Shown here piece by piece: positions 25,571 to 34,029 of a DNA stretch of 64,000 nucleotides; position 1 is the stretch's first letter, and every line of letters begins with the position of its first letter. This DNA comes from DTU032 sp964346175 (lineage in GTDB: Bacteria > Bacillota > Clostridia > Saccharofermentanales > DTU023). The notes under the pieces were generated by a model. That model had not been told where the DNA came from, searched no databases, and was given only the letters and a program-made list of their open reading frames with translations. The stretch spans positions 1 to 64,000 of the forward strand of contig CAYFTG010000003.1 in assembly GCA_964346175.1 (NCBI GenBank). Direction: 5' to 3'. The position numbers and the translations under genes were made by a program.

Positions 25571-26041
25571 ATGAGAAGAATGAAAAATAAGCAAAACAAA
25601 TTAATTACTAATAATCGCAGAGCACGTTATGAATACGATATTTTAGAGACGCTAGAAACGGGAATTGCTCTGAAGGGGACAGAAGTTAAGTCTATCCGTC
25701 AAGGTAGTCTCAGTCTTAGTGAGTCCTACGTTGTAGTGAGGAATGGGGAGCTCTTTTTGGTCGGAGCACATATTGCTCCCTATGAGCAAGCTCACCAGTT
25801 TAATCATGATCCTCTGCGCGACAGGAAACTGCTCGCACACAAGTCACAGATTCGCAAATTGGAAGCCGCTGTTCAGCAAAAGGGCATGACCCTAGTGCCG
25901 ACAAAAGCCTATTTTGTCCGGGGCAAAGTAAAGCTGGAAATAGCAATTGCTCGCGGCAAGAAGCTCTATGATAAACGCCAGACCATACGGGATCGCGAAG
26001 TGGCTCGCGACGTCGAAAAGCGTATGAAACAGGACTATTAA
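25571..26041 (+). CDS. smpB: tmRNA-binding protein SmpB
   Basis: Delivers tmRNA to stalled ribosomes in trans-translation. 156 residues with the OB-fold core (TGIALKGTEVKSIRQG, FLVGAHIAPYEQ, HDPLRDRKLLAHKSQI) and a C-terminal basic tail (KKLYDKRQTIRDREVARDVEKRMKQDY) that occupies the mRNA channel. Start may be ATG 25571 or ATG 25580. The partner RNA gene ssrA lies 870 bases downstream on the same strand, separated by one hydrolase-like gene. Confidence 0.97.
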   Translation: MRRMKNKQNKLITNNRRARYEYDILETLETGIALKGTEVKSIRQGSLSLSESYVVVRNGELFLVGAHIAPYEQAHQFNHDPLRDRKLLAHKSQIRKLEAAVQQKGMTLVPTKAYFVRGKVKLEIAIARGKKLYDKRQTIRDREVARDVEKRMKQDY

Positions 26042-26090
26042 TAGCTTCCCTGCACTTAATTGCACTAATTAGAAGAGGGGCCTTTTACTG

Positions 26091-26807
26091 ATGACAGAAA
26101 GCAGCACACTAGACACAATTCCACAGAAAAAGAAGAGAAGAAAGATTCTGAAGATTGTTTTAGTGGGACTACTCATTCTGCTCCTCGTCACTTTGATCGC
26201 AATTCCACTATTAGTCATGCCGATGTTCTTGGGCCAACGCTATGAACAGGAACAGTATCAAGCAGCTGATTTTGCAGTCGAAGCTGAGCGAATAACTTTG
26301 ACAAGTGATGACGAGCTGAAACTTGCAGCTTGGCGCACTGTGGCAGAAGAGCCCCAAGGCACGGTAATTATTGCAGCAGGTGAGCTGGAGGAAATTGACG
26401 CAGTAATTTCTCTTTCTGCTTTCTCTTCTTGGACTGACTTATTTGTACATTATATGGGCGAAGCCGGAGTGCCGCGACCGATTGGTTTCTTAGATGCACC
26501 CTTCATACAGGGATATCTTGGTTTTCACTTTGGTTTCTCCGCGCTTAAATATTCACCTTTCAAAGCCATCAGCAAAATCGAAGATAGACCTGTTCTGCTG
26601 ATGCACTCTACTGAGGATAGCCAGGTACCTTATTCTCAGTATGAGAAATTACTATCAGAGGCGCAACAAAGCAATGTCAATGTTAGCTCTTTTGTCCGTC
26701 AGGGAGATTGGCACTTCGTATGTTATGATGACTATCTTTTAGAACCTGCTAAGGATGTAGAATTCAGTAGCACTTTGCTTGATTTTCTTGATGAAAATTT
26801 CTCGTAA
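26091..26807 (+). CDS. Membrane-anchored alpha/beta hydrolase homologue with the nucleophile region deleted
   Basis: 238 residues, about 90-100 fewer than complete relatives. A cytoplasmic Lys/Arg segment and a transmembrane helix (about 20-45) come first. The hydrolase domain starts normally (EPQGTVIIAAG) but passes straight into ELEEIDAVISLSAFSS, which in complete members follows the nucleophile elbow. The strand with the 'DxRGxG' loop and the GxSxG serine are missing. The acid (HSTEDSQVPY) and the His (GDWHF) regions remain. The frame is open throughout, so this is an in-frame internal deletion; the product is probably inactive. GAGGGG precedes the start. Confidence 0.75.
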   Translation: MTESSTLDTIPQKKKRRKILKIVLVGLLILLLVTLIAIPLLVMPMFLGQRYEQEQYQAADFAVEAERITLTSDDELKLAAWRTVAEEPQGTVIIAAGELEEIDAVISLSAFSSWTDLFVHYMGEAGVPRPIGFLDAPFIQGYLGFHFGFSALKYSPFKAISKIEDRPVLLMHSTEDSQVPYSQYEKLLSEAQQSNVNVSSFVRQGDWHFVCYDDYLLEPAKDVEFSSTLLDFLDENFS

Positions 26808-26858
26808 AAGAGCAAGAGAGTGATGTAACGCTAGTGTCTGGAATTAGCTCGCATGACG

Positions 26859-26867
26859 TGCTATAAT
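26859..26867 (+). promoter_or_regulatory. Extended -10 promoter element for ssrA
   Basis: TG-C-TATAAT at 26859-26867, about 42 bases upstream of the mature tmRNA 5' end. The -35 region is poor, fitting an extended -10 promoter and a short 5' leader removed by RNase P. Confidence 0.5.
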
Positions 26868-26908
26868 AGCAAACAAGAGTTCGTAATAGAATTTTGAAAA
26901 TTGTATAT

Positions 26909-27285
26909 GGGGACGCACCGGTTTCGACGGGGTTGTCGAAGTTGGGAAAGCGGGTAGAGGATTCTCGTTGGCCTCTTTAAAAAACGGGAAAAACTTTTAA
27001 TTGCCAATAAACAACCGGCATTAGCAGCTGCATAAGCAACTGCCGTTCTCTGCAGAACTCTGTCGCCTGTAGAAGAACGTCATTAGACAGACCTTTCTTT
27101 GTAGGCGGTTAAACGAAGCTCCCATCTGGCGTCTGCTCGAGCGTCAAATGCGTATCTAGAGCTAGCAAGACCTGTTATGATCGTCTATGCTCAGCGGGCT
27201 TGCGAAATTAAAGCATAGGCTGCACCCGGAGAATTTCCAATGGAAGCGATTTCGGACAGGGGTTCGATTCCCCTCGTCTCCACCA
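26909..27285 (+). ncRNA. ssrA: Transfer-messenger RNA (tmRNA, 10Sa RNA)
   Basis: The 377-nt one-piece tmRNA starts GGGGACGC-ACCGGTTTCGACGGGG and ends with TTCGATTCCCC, the acceptor strand CGTCTCC and encoded ACCA. The 7-bp acceptor stem GGGGACG / CGTCTCC pairs fully with one G-T. The tRNA-like T arm and the conserved 5' box are clear, and the resume frame lies at 27003-27035. It acts with SmpB (25571) to release stalled ribosomes and tag nascent chains for proteolysis. A terminator follows at 27346. Confidence 0.97.
27003..27035 (+). other. tmRNA tag-peptide reading frame
   Basis: Codons GCC to GCA followed by TAA encode A-N-K-Q-P-A-L-A-A-A. The -ALAA proteolysis signal is recognisable but has one extra terminal Ala, and the tag is short (10 residues including the resume Ala). 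The resume codon is inferred from the tag pattern, not proven. Confidence 0.7.
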
Positions 27286-27345
27286 AAACCCGAAGTGTTG
27301 AACTTTTTCTTTTAATGATTAAGTTCGCATTTCTACAAGATTGAG

Positions 27346-27377
27346 GATTGGACTAGATAGTCCAGTCTTCTTTTTTT
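27346..27377 (+). terminator. Intrinsic terminator after ssrA
   Basis: Arms GATTGGACTA and TAGTCCAGTC (one G-T wobble, 2-base loop) followed by TTCTTTTTTT. The bases from here to 27507 hold nothing else I can identify. Confidence 0.85.
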
Positions 27378-27507
27378 GCTTAATTTGCTTTAAGAGCAAT
27401 TTTATTTTCTAGATAAGAAACAGTTAAGCAGAATTAAACATAATCAAAAAGGACTCTCCTTCTTAGCAGCGAATAAGAATGAGAGCCCTGTGTTAAGCAA
27501 TCAATAT

Positions 27508-28503
27508 TTAAAGAATAAAGAACCAGATTATTAGGAGCACAGCTAAGCCGATCACAAAACCTAGCAAGAGGCTTTTGAAGAAAACGCCGGCTTTCTCTCT
27601 CCCACTAGCTCGCTGAGTAATCTCACCGTTTGTTACACTGGAATACCTGTCGTACTTATTCATTTCGTCTTCAGCTTCCTTTTCATCATCAATGCTTTCG
27701 CCGTTAAATACTCTTCTCCGCTCAGCCTCGACTGGAGAGGGTCCCTGTGGTAATTCTAATTGTAGGTCGACTGTCTTTACAGCCACAATGGTGCGGTTAG
27801 GTCCGAGGTCTCCGGCTCCGGAGTGAATATGGGCCTGCCGAACGGTGGCCGCAAAAGCATCCTGTTTCGCCAAGTCGTCACGTAGGTCTTTGCTGCGATA
27901 GTTCTTATTGAAACCGCTAGATGAGAGCACGTAAACGTCTCCGGGCTGCAAATCGCTCTTATTCATAGCGTCCGGCACCGGTAAACTATCAACGGTAATA
28001 TTGCCTAGATATTCATCCGGAATTTCACAATCGGCTCTGTCGGTCAGACGGTAAATCTTCCCATTCCGATACAGATTTATGGTTGTACAGCCTACGTTAA
28101 GTGTGTAAGAAGTGTTAGCGTCAATTAAGACTAGTGCAAAGGAACAGCCAACCGGATGACTGAATTTTGAAGAGACCATTTCCTTAATCGACGAATGAGC
28201 TTGGGCCAAGAGATCACGAGTAAAACGCTTAAAATCCAATTCAGGATTTTTATACTCCTCTATCTGGTCCAACAATTGATTAGCTATACGCAGTACCATG
28301 CGCGAAGCAAGGTCACCCGCACCCGGGCCACCGAAGCCTTCTGCAACCATGTACATCTGATGATATTTACCTGAACTCAAACTCTGTTCTTCTTTGCCTC
28401 GAAGCATATCGGGATAGATACGTCCATCGCAAAGAAAAGCGTCTTCATTTATTTTCGACTCTTGACCGGACTCTGTCAGTCCTATCATGATGGTTCTTGC
28501 CAT
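27508..28503 (-). CDS. PP2C-like protein with lost metal ligands and a C-terminal membrane anchor (probable pseudophosphatase)
   Basis: 331 residues. Residues 1-245 follow the PP2C (PPM) pattern: SKINEDAF (17-23), MYMVAEGFGGPGAG (50-63), NVGCTTINLYRNGKIYRLT (136-154), GDVYVLSSSGF (188-198) and NRTIVAVK (236-243). The motifs' key acids are changed: DGMGG has become EGFGG, GDSR has become GCTT, the SDG Asp is Ser, and the final DNxT Asp is Pro. A charged linker and one transmembrane helix (about 309-331) end the protein. I infer a membrane-tethered pseudophosphatase, perhaps a binding or sensing domain. GGAGG precedes the start; it is downstream of the NYN gene, probably one operon. Confidence 0.75.
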   Translation of the reverse strand: MARTIMIGLTESGQESKINEDAFLCDGRIYPDMLRGKEEQSLSSGKYHQMYMVAEGFGGPGAGDLASRMVLRIANQLLDQIEEYKNPELDFKRFTRDLLAQAHSSIKEMVSSKFSHPVGCSFALVLIDANTSYTLNVGCTTINLYRNGKIYRLTDRADCEIPDEYLGNITVDSLPVPDAMNKSDLQPGDVYVLSSSGFNKNYRSKDLRDDLAKQDAFAATVRQAHIHSGAGDLGPNRTIVAVKTVDLQLELPQGPSPVEAERRRVFNGESIDDEKEAEDEMNKYDRYSSVTNGEITQRASGREKAGVFFKSLLLGFVIGLAVLLIIWFFIL

Positions 28504-28550
28504 AATAATCCTCCAGAAAAGAGAAATGATTTAATTAATTATGCTGAAGC

Positions 28551-29372
28551 TTAACGTCTACCGTTTTTCACTCTCACATAGACCAGCTTAACGTTTGGAT
28601 TGCCTGTGTCACGCATCTGAACTTCAAACTTATCAATTGATTTTACTAGATTTGTCAGCTTATCAAAACCATAATTTCGAGAGTCGAATGAAGGTTGCTT
28701 TTTGTTGATCATATTGCCGACTTCAGCTAAAAAGGCCCAGCCATTGTCATCTTCCACGTCTTTGATGGAAGATGAGATCAGATTGATCAGCTTGCGATCG
28801 ATTTTGTTAATAGCAGCTTTGCCCTTCGGAACACGTTGGCGGTAACGGGAGGTATCCTGTGTCAATGCAGCCTTTCTAGGCTCGCTTTCTTTAGCCTCGG
28901 CTGCCGCATCGTCTTGATTCCTTTGTAGAACTTCGAGGAAGATAAAGCGATCACAAGCGGCGATAAAGGGATTAGGTGTCTTCATTTCGCCCATTCCATA
29001 GACGATCTTGCCGGCTTCGCGCAACCTTGTTGCTAAACGGGTAAAGTCACTATCACTGGAAACGAGGCAGAAGCCGTCAACAGTTCCTGCATACAAAATG
29101 TCCATAGCGTCAATAATCAAGGCTGAATCGGTCGAGTTCTTGCCACTGGTATAACTAAATTGCTGAATAGGGCTGATAGCGTGATCTAAGAGATGAGATT
29201 TCCATTGGGTGAGGGAGGGTCTGGTCCAGTCACCGTAGATTCTTTTGATGGTGGGTGTACCGTAACGGGCAATTTCCTCCATCATAGATTGCACGTTGTG
29301 AGGAGGTACATTATCCGCGTCTATTAAGACGGCTAACCTCACATCATTCGTTGCGTTGTTTGTTGTTGTCAT
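28551..29372 (-). CDS. NYN-domain ribonuclease-like protein with OST-HTH/LOTUS-type domain
   Basis: 273 residues. N-terminal NYN (PIN-like) domain: RLAVLIDADNVPPHNV with the first acid, KNSTDSALIIDAMDILY with the middle acid, and CLVSSDSDFTRLATRLREAGKIVYGMG with the S-D-S-D-F motif, so all expected metal-binding Asp residues are in place. A linker (about 155-190) leads to a C-terminal winged-helix OST-HTH-like domain (INLISSSIKDVEDDNGWAFLAEVGNMINKKQPSFDSRNYGFDKLTNLV). Such proteins are thought to bind or cut RNA. It lies 47 bases upstream of the PP2C-like gene on the same strand. AAGGATC precedes the start. Confidence 0.87.
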   Translation of the reverse strand: MTTTNNATNDVRLAVLIDADNVPPHNVQSMMEEIARYGTPTIKRIYGDWTRPSLTQWKSHLLDHAISPIQQFSYTSGKNSTDSALIIDAMDILYAGTVDGFCLVSSDSDFTRLATRLREAGKIVYGMGEMKTPNPFIAACDRFIFLEVLQRNQDDAAAEAKESEPRKAALTQDTSRYRQRVPKGKAAINKIDRKLINLISSSIKDVEDDNGWAFLAEVGNMINKKQPSFDSRNYGFDKLTNLVKSIDKFEVQMRDTGNPNVKLVYVRVKNGRR

Positions 29373-29586
29373 ATATATAAGATCCTTTCAGAAAAAACAA
29401 GAAACAGATGTTTTTACTTTTTCACATGTACAAGTTTAGCATATCGGCCCGACATCATGCAGAAATCCACACAGCAGTTACATTAGACATTGCGCTCCCG
29501 TCGCTTCTGTCTGCTCTGCACCCTCTATGGTATTATGTGGATCATAAGAAAAAGGCAGTTTTAGCAAATTACAACGGAGGAAATTC

Positions 29587-30513
29587 ATGCAGGAAAAGCC
29601 GCATTTATTGATTATGGCAGCCGGGATGGCATCTCGCTACGGTGGGGTCAAGCAACTGGAAAGTGTTGGGCCATCCGGTGAAATTATCATGGACTATTCG
29701 ATCCACGCTGCAGTCCAAGCAGGTTATGAAGACGTGATCATCGTAATTAAAAAGGATATGGAAGAAGATTTTGAAGAGATCATCGGCAAGCGACTGAGGC
29801 CATACATTAATTTGCGCTACGCTTATCAAGAACTGGAAGATCTTCCGGAAGGATATTCCGTTCCGGCCGAGCGCGTCAAACCTTGGGGCACAGGTCATGC
29901 TGTTCTTGCTGCGAGAGAACTGGTGGATGCTCCTTTAACTGTAATCAATGCGGACGACTATTATGGCAAAGATGCTTTTAAGCAGATGTATGATTTTTTG
30001 AGTAAAGAACCGTCTGAAGGCGAGCGAGCCAGGCATGCATTGTGCACCTGGATTTTGAGAAATACCTTGTCGCCGCACGGCACTGTTTCACGCGGTGTCT
30101 GTGAGCTGGATGAACAGGGCCGTCTGCTCAATATCCGTGAATTGAAAAAAATTGCAATGGCTGACAATGACGCTGTTTACACTCTGGATGACGGCAAGAC
30201 TTGGCATCCTCTATCCGGTGATGTGCCTGTATCGATGAACTTTTTTGGCTTCTCACGTTCTTTCATGCAGCTTCTTGCCGACAGGTTCACAGATTTTCTT
30301 GACGAAACTATAGAGTCAGGTTCTCTTGTCTCCGAATATCTGCTACCGGAAATTTTGGGACAAGAGCTGAAAGAAGATAAGTGTGAGATTCATACTTCGA
30401 TGAGCTCTGAGCGTTGGTTCGGTGTAACTTATCAGGAAGATAAACCTTTTGTAGAGGCATCTCTTCAAAATTTAGTGAATACAGGTGCATTCCCGACACC
30501 TCTGTGGAAATAA
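29587..30513 (+). CDS. NDP-sugar (NTP-transferase family) nucleotidyltransferase
   Basis: 308 residues with the nucleotidyltransferase signature near the N terminus (LLIMAAGMASRYGGVKQLESVGPSGE), where the Gly-rich loop and following Lys bind the NTP. The V-I-N-A-D-D-Y-Y-G segment carries the metal-binding Asp. The shape and the sequence PWGTGHAVLAAREL are those of glucose-1-phosphate uridylyl/thymidylyltransferases; the exact sugar and nucleotide cannot be told. AACGGAGG precedes the start. It has a 214-base upstream gap shared with the divergent NYN gene, in which I see no clear motif. Confidence 0.82.
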   Translation: MQEKPHLLIMAAGMASRYGGVKQLESVGPSGEIIMDYSIHAAVQAGYEDVIIVIKKDMEEDFEEIIGKRLRPYINLRYAYQELEDLPEGYSVPAERVKPWGTGHAVLAARELVDAPLTVINADDYYGKDAFKQMYDFLSKEPSEGERARHALCTWILRNTLSPHGTVSRGVCELDEQGRLLNIRELKKIAMADNDAVYTLDDGKTWHPLSGDVPVSMNFFGFSRSFMQLLADRFTDFLDETIESGSLVSEYLLPEILGQELKEDKCEIHTSMSSERWFGVTYQEDKPFVEASLQNLVNTGAFPTPLWK

Positions 30514-30545
30514 ATATAATAATTTTTTAAAGGTAATATTGGATT

Positions 30546-32276
30546 ATGAATTCAGACATAAAGATAATTGACTTATTAGCCCAACATATTGATTTGACTA
30601 AGGAAGAGATTTCGGAAGCGTTGGAAATCCCGCCTCGAGCAGAGTTGGGCGACTTCGCTTTTCCTTGTTTCCGTTTAGCCAAAACAATGCGTCAGGCACC
30701 TCAGAAGATCGCAGTTGAGCTGAAGGAGAAGCTAGAGACAGCCGACACGACTGATTTTATTGAGCGGATTGAAGTGGCAGGAGCCTATCTTAACTTTTTC
30801 ATCAAGAGATCTTATAGAGCAGTACATGTGATCCGCCGTTCTTTGGCAGCGGGGGAGACTCCCGGCGCGACGGATAAGCTTGCAGGTCAAAAGATTATTG
30901 TCGAGTATTCTTCCCCCAATATTGCCAAACCTTTCCATGTCGGTCATGCTTTTACCACTTTCTTAGGTGAAGCCATCGCCAATTTATATGAATATCAGGG
31001 AGCTGAGGTCTTCCGTTTCAATCATTTGGGTGATTATGGCACTCAGTTCGGCAAGTTGATCGTGGCATGGAAACTATGGGGTGATGAAGAGGCGTTAGCT
31101 ACGAATGCCATCACCGAACTTACTCGTGTTTATGTAAAGTTTCATCAGGAAGTTGAGACCAGACCTGAACTGGATGATGAGGCCAGGGAGGCTTTCAGAC
31201 GTTTGGAGAATAGGGAAGAGGAAGAGCTCAATCTGTGGCAACAATTCCGCGATGTCAGCTTAGAAGAGTTTGACAAGATTTACAGCAGGCTGAAGATTGA
31301 CTTTGACAACACCAACGGCGAAAGCTTTTATACGAATATAATTCCTGAAGTTATTGATCGTCTCCGGGAAAAGGATTTACTAATCGAAAGTGAAGGAGCT
31401 CAAGTTGTTGATCTGGAAGAATATGATTTGAAGCCGTGCCTTATCCTCAAATCAGACGGCTCTACCATCTATGCTTCACGCGACTTGGCCGCAATACTGT
31501 ATAGGGCCAAAGAATACGACTACGACCTTAACATTTATGTGGTCGGCCTACCGCAGAAAAACCACTTTGAGCAAGTCTTCGCCGTAGCGAGGAAGGCGGA
31601 TTTCCCAAAAGCAGAGAACAATGTTCACGTTGCTTTTGGAACCGTAAAAATGGCAGATGGAGGATTTTCTACCAGAAGCGGAAACGTTATCCTCTTGGAA
31701 GATTTGCTCGAAACAAGTGTGGTAAAAACCTCTGCAATTATTCGCAGCAACAATGAGGATATGCCGGAGGCAGAGCTGAGAGATAGCGCAGAAAAGATCG
31801 GGCTAGGAGCTGTGCGCTATGCCTTTTTGCGCGCCGGCCGAGAACGGGACATCATCTTTTCTTGGGAAGAAATGCTGGATTTCGAAGGGGACACAGCGCC
31901 TTATCTGCAATATACGGTTGCTCGCTGTAAAGCTCTCGTCCGCAAAGCAGGACTTGCTACCATGGCAGAAGTGGAATCTGTGAGCGATTCTGCGCTGAAA
32001 CTTTTACTAGAGGATGAAGAGCAAGAGGTGTTGAAGAATATTGAGCTTTTCCCCTTGTCTATAGAACGCGCCGGCAAGGCCTATGAGCCTTCGATTATGA
32101 TGCGGCAGATCCTTACGCTGGCTCGGGCTTTTAATAAGTTTTATCATAATCAGCCGATATTGCGCTGCGAGAATCGTGATCTCCTTCTGGCACGTCTGGC
32201 GCTAACAGAGGCGGTTGAGCGCACGTTGAGTGCCGGGCTTAAGCTGGCCGGAATTGAAACTGTTGAACGGATGTAA
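30546..32276 (+). CDS. argS: Arginyl-tRNA synthetase
   Basis: Class I synthetase charging tRNA-Arg. 576 residues. The N-terminal Add-1 domain precedes the catalytic core with the HIGH motif as HVGH (SSPNIAKPFHVGHAFTTFLG). The second signature region is MADGGFSTRSGNVI, the divergent form of KMSKS seen in many ArgRS. The DALR anticodon-binding domain ends the protein. The gene ends two bases before the start of an M3-peptidase-like gene, so the two are cotranscribed. A cognate tRNA-Arg(TCT) lies at 44840. Confidence 0.97.
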   Translation: MNSDIKIIDLLAQHIDLTKEEISEALEIPPRAELGDFAFPCFRLAKTMRQAPQKIAVELKEKLETADTTDFIERIEVAGAYLNFFIKRSYRAVHVIRRSLAAGETPGATDKLAGQKIIVEYSSPNIAKPFHVGHAFTTFLGEAIANLYEYQGAEVFRFNHLGDYGTQFGKLIVAWKLWGDEEALATNAITELTRVYVKFHQEVETRPELDDEAREAFRRLENREEEELNLWQQFRDVSLEEFDKIYSRLKIDFDNTNGESFYTNIIPEVIDRLREKDLLIESEGAQVVDLEEYDLKPCLILKSDGSTIYASRDLAAILYRAKEYDYDLNIYVVGLPQKNHFEQVFAVARKADFPKAENNVHVAFGTVKMADGGFSTRSGNVILLEDLLETSVVKTSAIIRSNNEDMPEAELRDSAEKIGLGAVRYAFLRAGRERDIIFSWEEMLDFEGDTAPYLQYTVARCKALVRKAGLATMAEVESVSDSALKLLLEDEEQEVLKNIELFPLSIERAGKAYEPSIMMRQILTLARAFNKFYHNQPILRCENRDLLLARLALTEAVERTLSAGLKLAGIETVERM

Positions 32277-32278
32277 GT

Positions 32279-34024
32279 ATGTCGGAGCAAGATAAGATTC
32301 AATCTAGCGATAGTAGTGAGGTCAGCTCACGCGAACAGATATCATTTTTTCTGAGTAGAACTAAGTCTAAATTGATGTTTACGCGCAACAAGTCAGCTCA
32401 ATTTGCTACTTTGCAGGAGTTGGACCTTCAGCTGCGTAGTTACGACGGCACACGAAAACGAATGTTAAAAGAGGCTCTTTTGCGCTCGAATTCTGAAGCA
32501 AATAAACCTAGTCTTCAGGAAGTATTTTCAGTATCTTTGCACGTTCAAGTGGAACTATCTGAATTATTTTCTCGCTACAGCGATCCTAAACGGAAGTTAG
32601 AGCTGATTGATCTAGGCGGGGAGGCTTATCAAGCGGAAGCAGAGCGACTGGCGATATGCTATCAGCCGCATCTCCTCAAACTGTTGGAAGAAGAAGATGC
32701 TATTGTCCAAGAGCAGCTGCAGCTTTTTGATAAGTATGATCTCAGTACGCGCGGGTTTGCTACTCCGATGGGAGGGCTCCGCTACGATCTCCAGAATCCG
32801 TCACGCGATCTGCGCCATAGTGCATACGAAAGATACAGAGAAGGGCTGCAAAAGGAGCGGCAGCTTATGCTTGAGCGCTTTACCGATTTGCACAAAATCC
32901 GACGAGAACTAGCAGACAAAGCCGGTTTTAGGACTTTTGAAGAGTATCAGATCAGACGTTTGGGTGTAAGTGACATCCTACATGACGCTATACCCACATA
33001 CCATAAGCAATTGCGACGTCATATGCTGCCACTTGCGGCAGCCATACGTATGCAGCATGAGGAACGTCTGGATATCTCTAATTTGCGACCGTGGGATTAT
33101 TATTTTCTTTCGGCTTATGGTACTCCGGAATTGGATGAGGCTGCTTATCCTTTATCAGAGTGCTATATTTCTTGTTTGGAAGAAATAATTGAGAAGCAGG
33201 TGGAATATTTTGTAGAAATGGACGCTAGCGGTGATTTGTACTTAGAGCCTGCGCCAGGGGCTAATGAGAATGACCAGAGAGAAAGAAGACGAAAACGTGC
33301 TGAGTTTTCTGATTCTAGCGAAACCATGCATTTGTTCATGCCCGATACTCAAAAAACGGTTCTGGCCTTAAAAAATATTCCACAGGAACTGATTGTGGAT
33401 CGGCTCTTCAATATGACAGGAAAAGTTCTGCTGGATCTATCTGAAACTTTGCGCAATCCGCTCTATCTGCCTCGTTTGCCCGCTCACTACGAGCGTGACC
33501 TGGCCAGTTCCTCTTTAGCTCTAATTTCCTATGCTAGCTGGGATAAGTTTTATGGTTCTAAAGCAGATTATGCGCGAGAATGGATCCTGAGCCATTACAC
33601 TATGGAACTGCCCGTCCTCTCGGCATTAGATCAAATGGAACGTGAACTTGCCCGAAGTTCGGAAAGTGATCTGCAAGTTTTCGCTCGACGTTGGCAGCTG
33701 ATTATGAAAGATTATGCTGTTGACGACAATTCCGCTCAGCTTTTTTCCTTCGCTCCGGTAAACGAGGCCTATCTATATTCGCCGGAACTGTGGTCGAAGC
33801 CACTCTCTTCAGTTTATCGAGGTGTGTCGCTGATTCAGACTTTGGCAGCTTTTCCTTTCCGTCGCTACAATCACACATTAGAAGAGAATCTCTTGCGCTT
33901 TCTTAATCTGGAGAATCGCAAAAACCCACTGGCTAGAGCTTTGACGGCCGGCTATCTTTCTCCTTTTACAAACGGCACCTTCCGCAAAGCCTCTTTTCTA
34001 CTAGCAGACAAATTAGGATTGTGA
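32279..34024 (+). CDS. M3-type oligoendopeptidase homologue lacking the HEXXH zinc motif
   Basis: 581 residues, all alpha, without signal peptide. The middle matches peptidase family M3/oligoendopeptidase F: NPSRDLRHSAYERYREGLQKERQ and LADKAGFRTFEEYQIRRLGVSDI. In family members a TLFHEFGHALH block follows the M-x-L-F-M/KT segment. Here the corresponding place (about residues 375-386) reads RLFNMTGKVLLD, so the zinc-binding and catalytic residues H, E and H are all gone. The downstream ligand Glu region (SSSLALISYASWD) also lacks a clear Glu. The frame is intact, so a non-catalytic descendant is more likely than a recent pseudogene. It starts two bases after argS. Confidence 0.75.
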   Translation: MSEQDKIQSSDSSEVSSREQISFFLSRTKSKLMFTRNKSAQFATLQELDLQLRSYDGTRKRMLKEALLRSNSEANKPSLQEVFSVSLHVQVELSELFSRYSDPKRKLELIDLGGEAYQAEAERLAICYQPHLLKLLEEEDAIVQEQLQLFDKYDLSTRGFATPMGGLRYDLQNPSRDLRHSAYERYREGLQKERQLMLERFTDLHKIRRELADKAGFRTFEEYQIRRLGVSDILHDAIPTYHKQLRRHMLPLAAAIRMQHEERLDISNLRPWDYYFLSAYGTPELDEAAYPLSECYISCLEEIIEKQVEYFVEMDASGDLYLEPAPGANENDQRERRRKRAEFSDSSETMHLFMPDTQKTVLALKNIPQELIVDRLFNMTGKVLLDLSETLRNPLYLPRLPAHYERDLASSSLALISYASWDKFYGSKADYAREWILSHYTMELPVLSALDQMERELARSSESDLQVFARRWQLIMKDYAVDDNSAQLFSFAPVNEAYLYSPELWSKPLSSVYRGVSLIQTLAAFPFRRYNHTLEENLLRFLNLENRKNPLARALTAGYLSPFTNGTFRKASFLLADKLGL

Positions 34025-34029
34025 GTATT

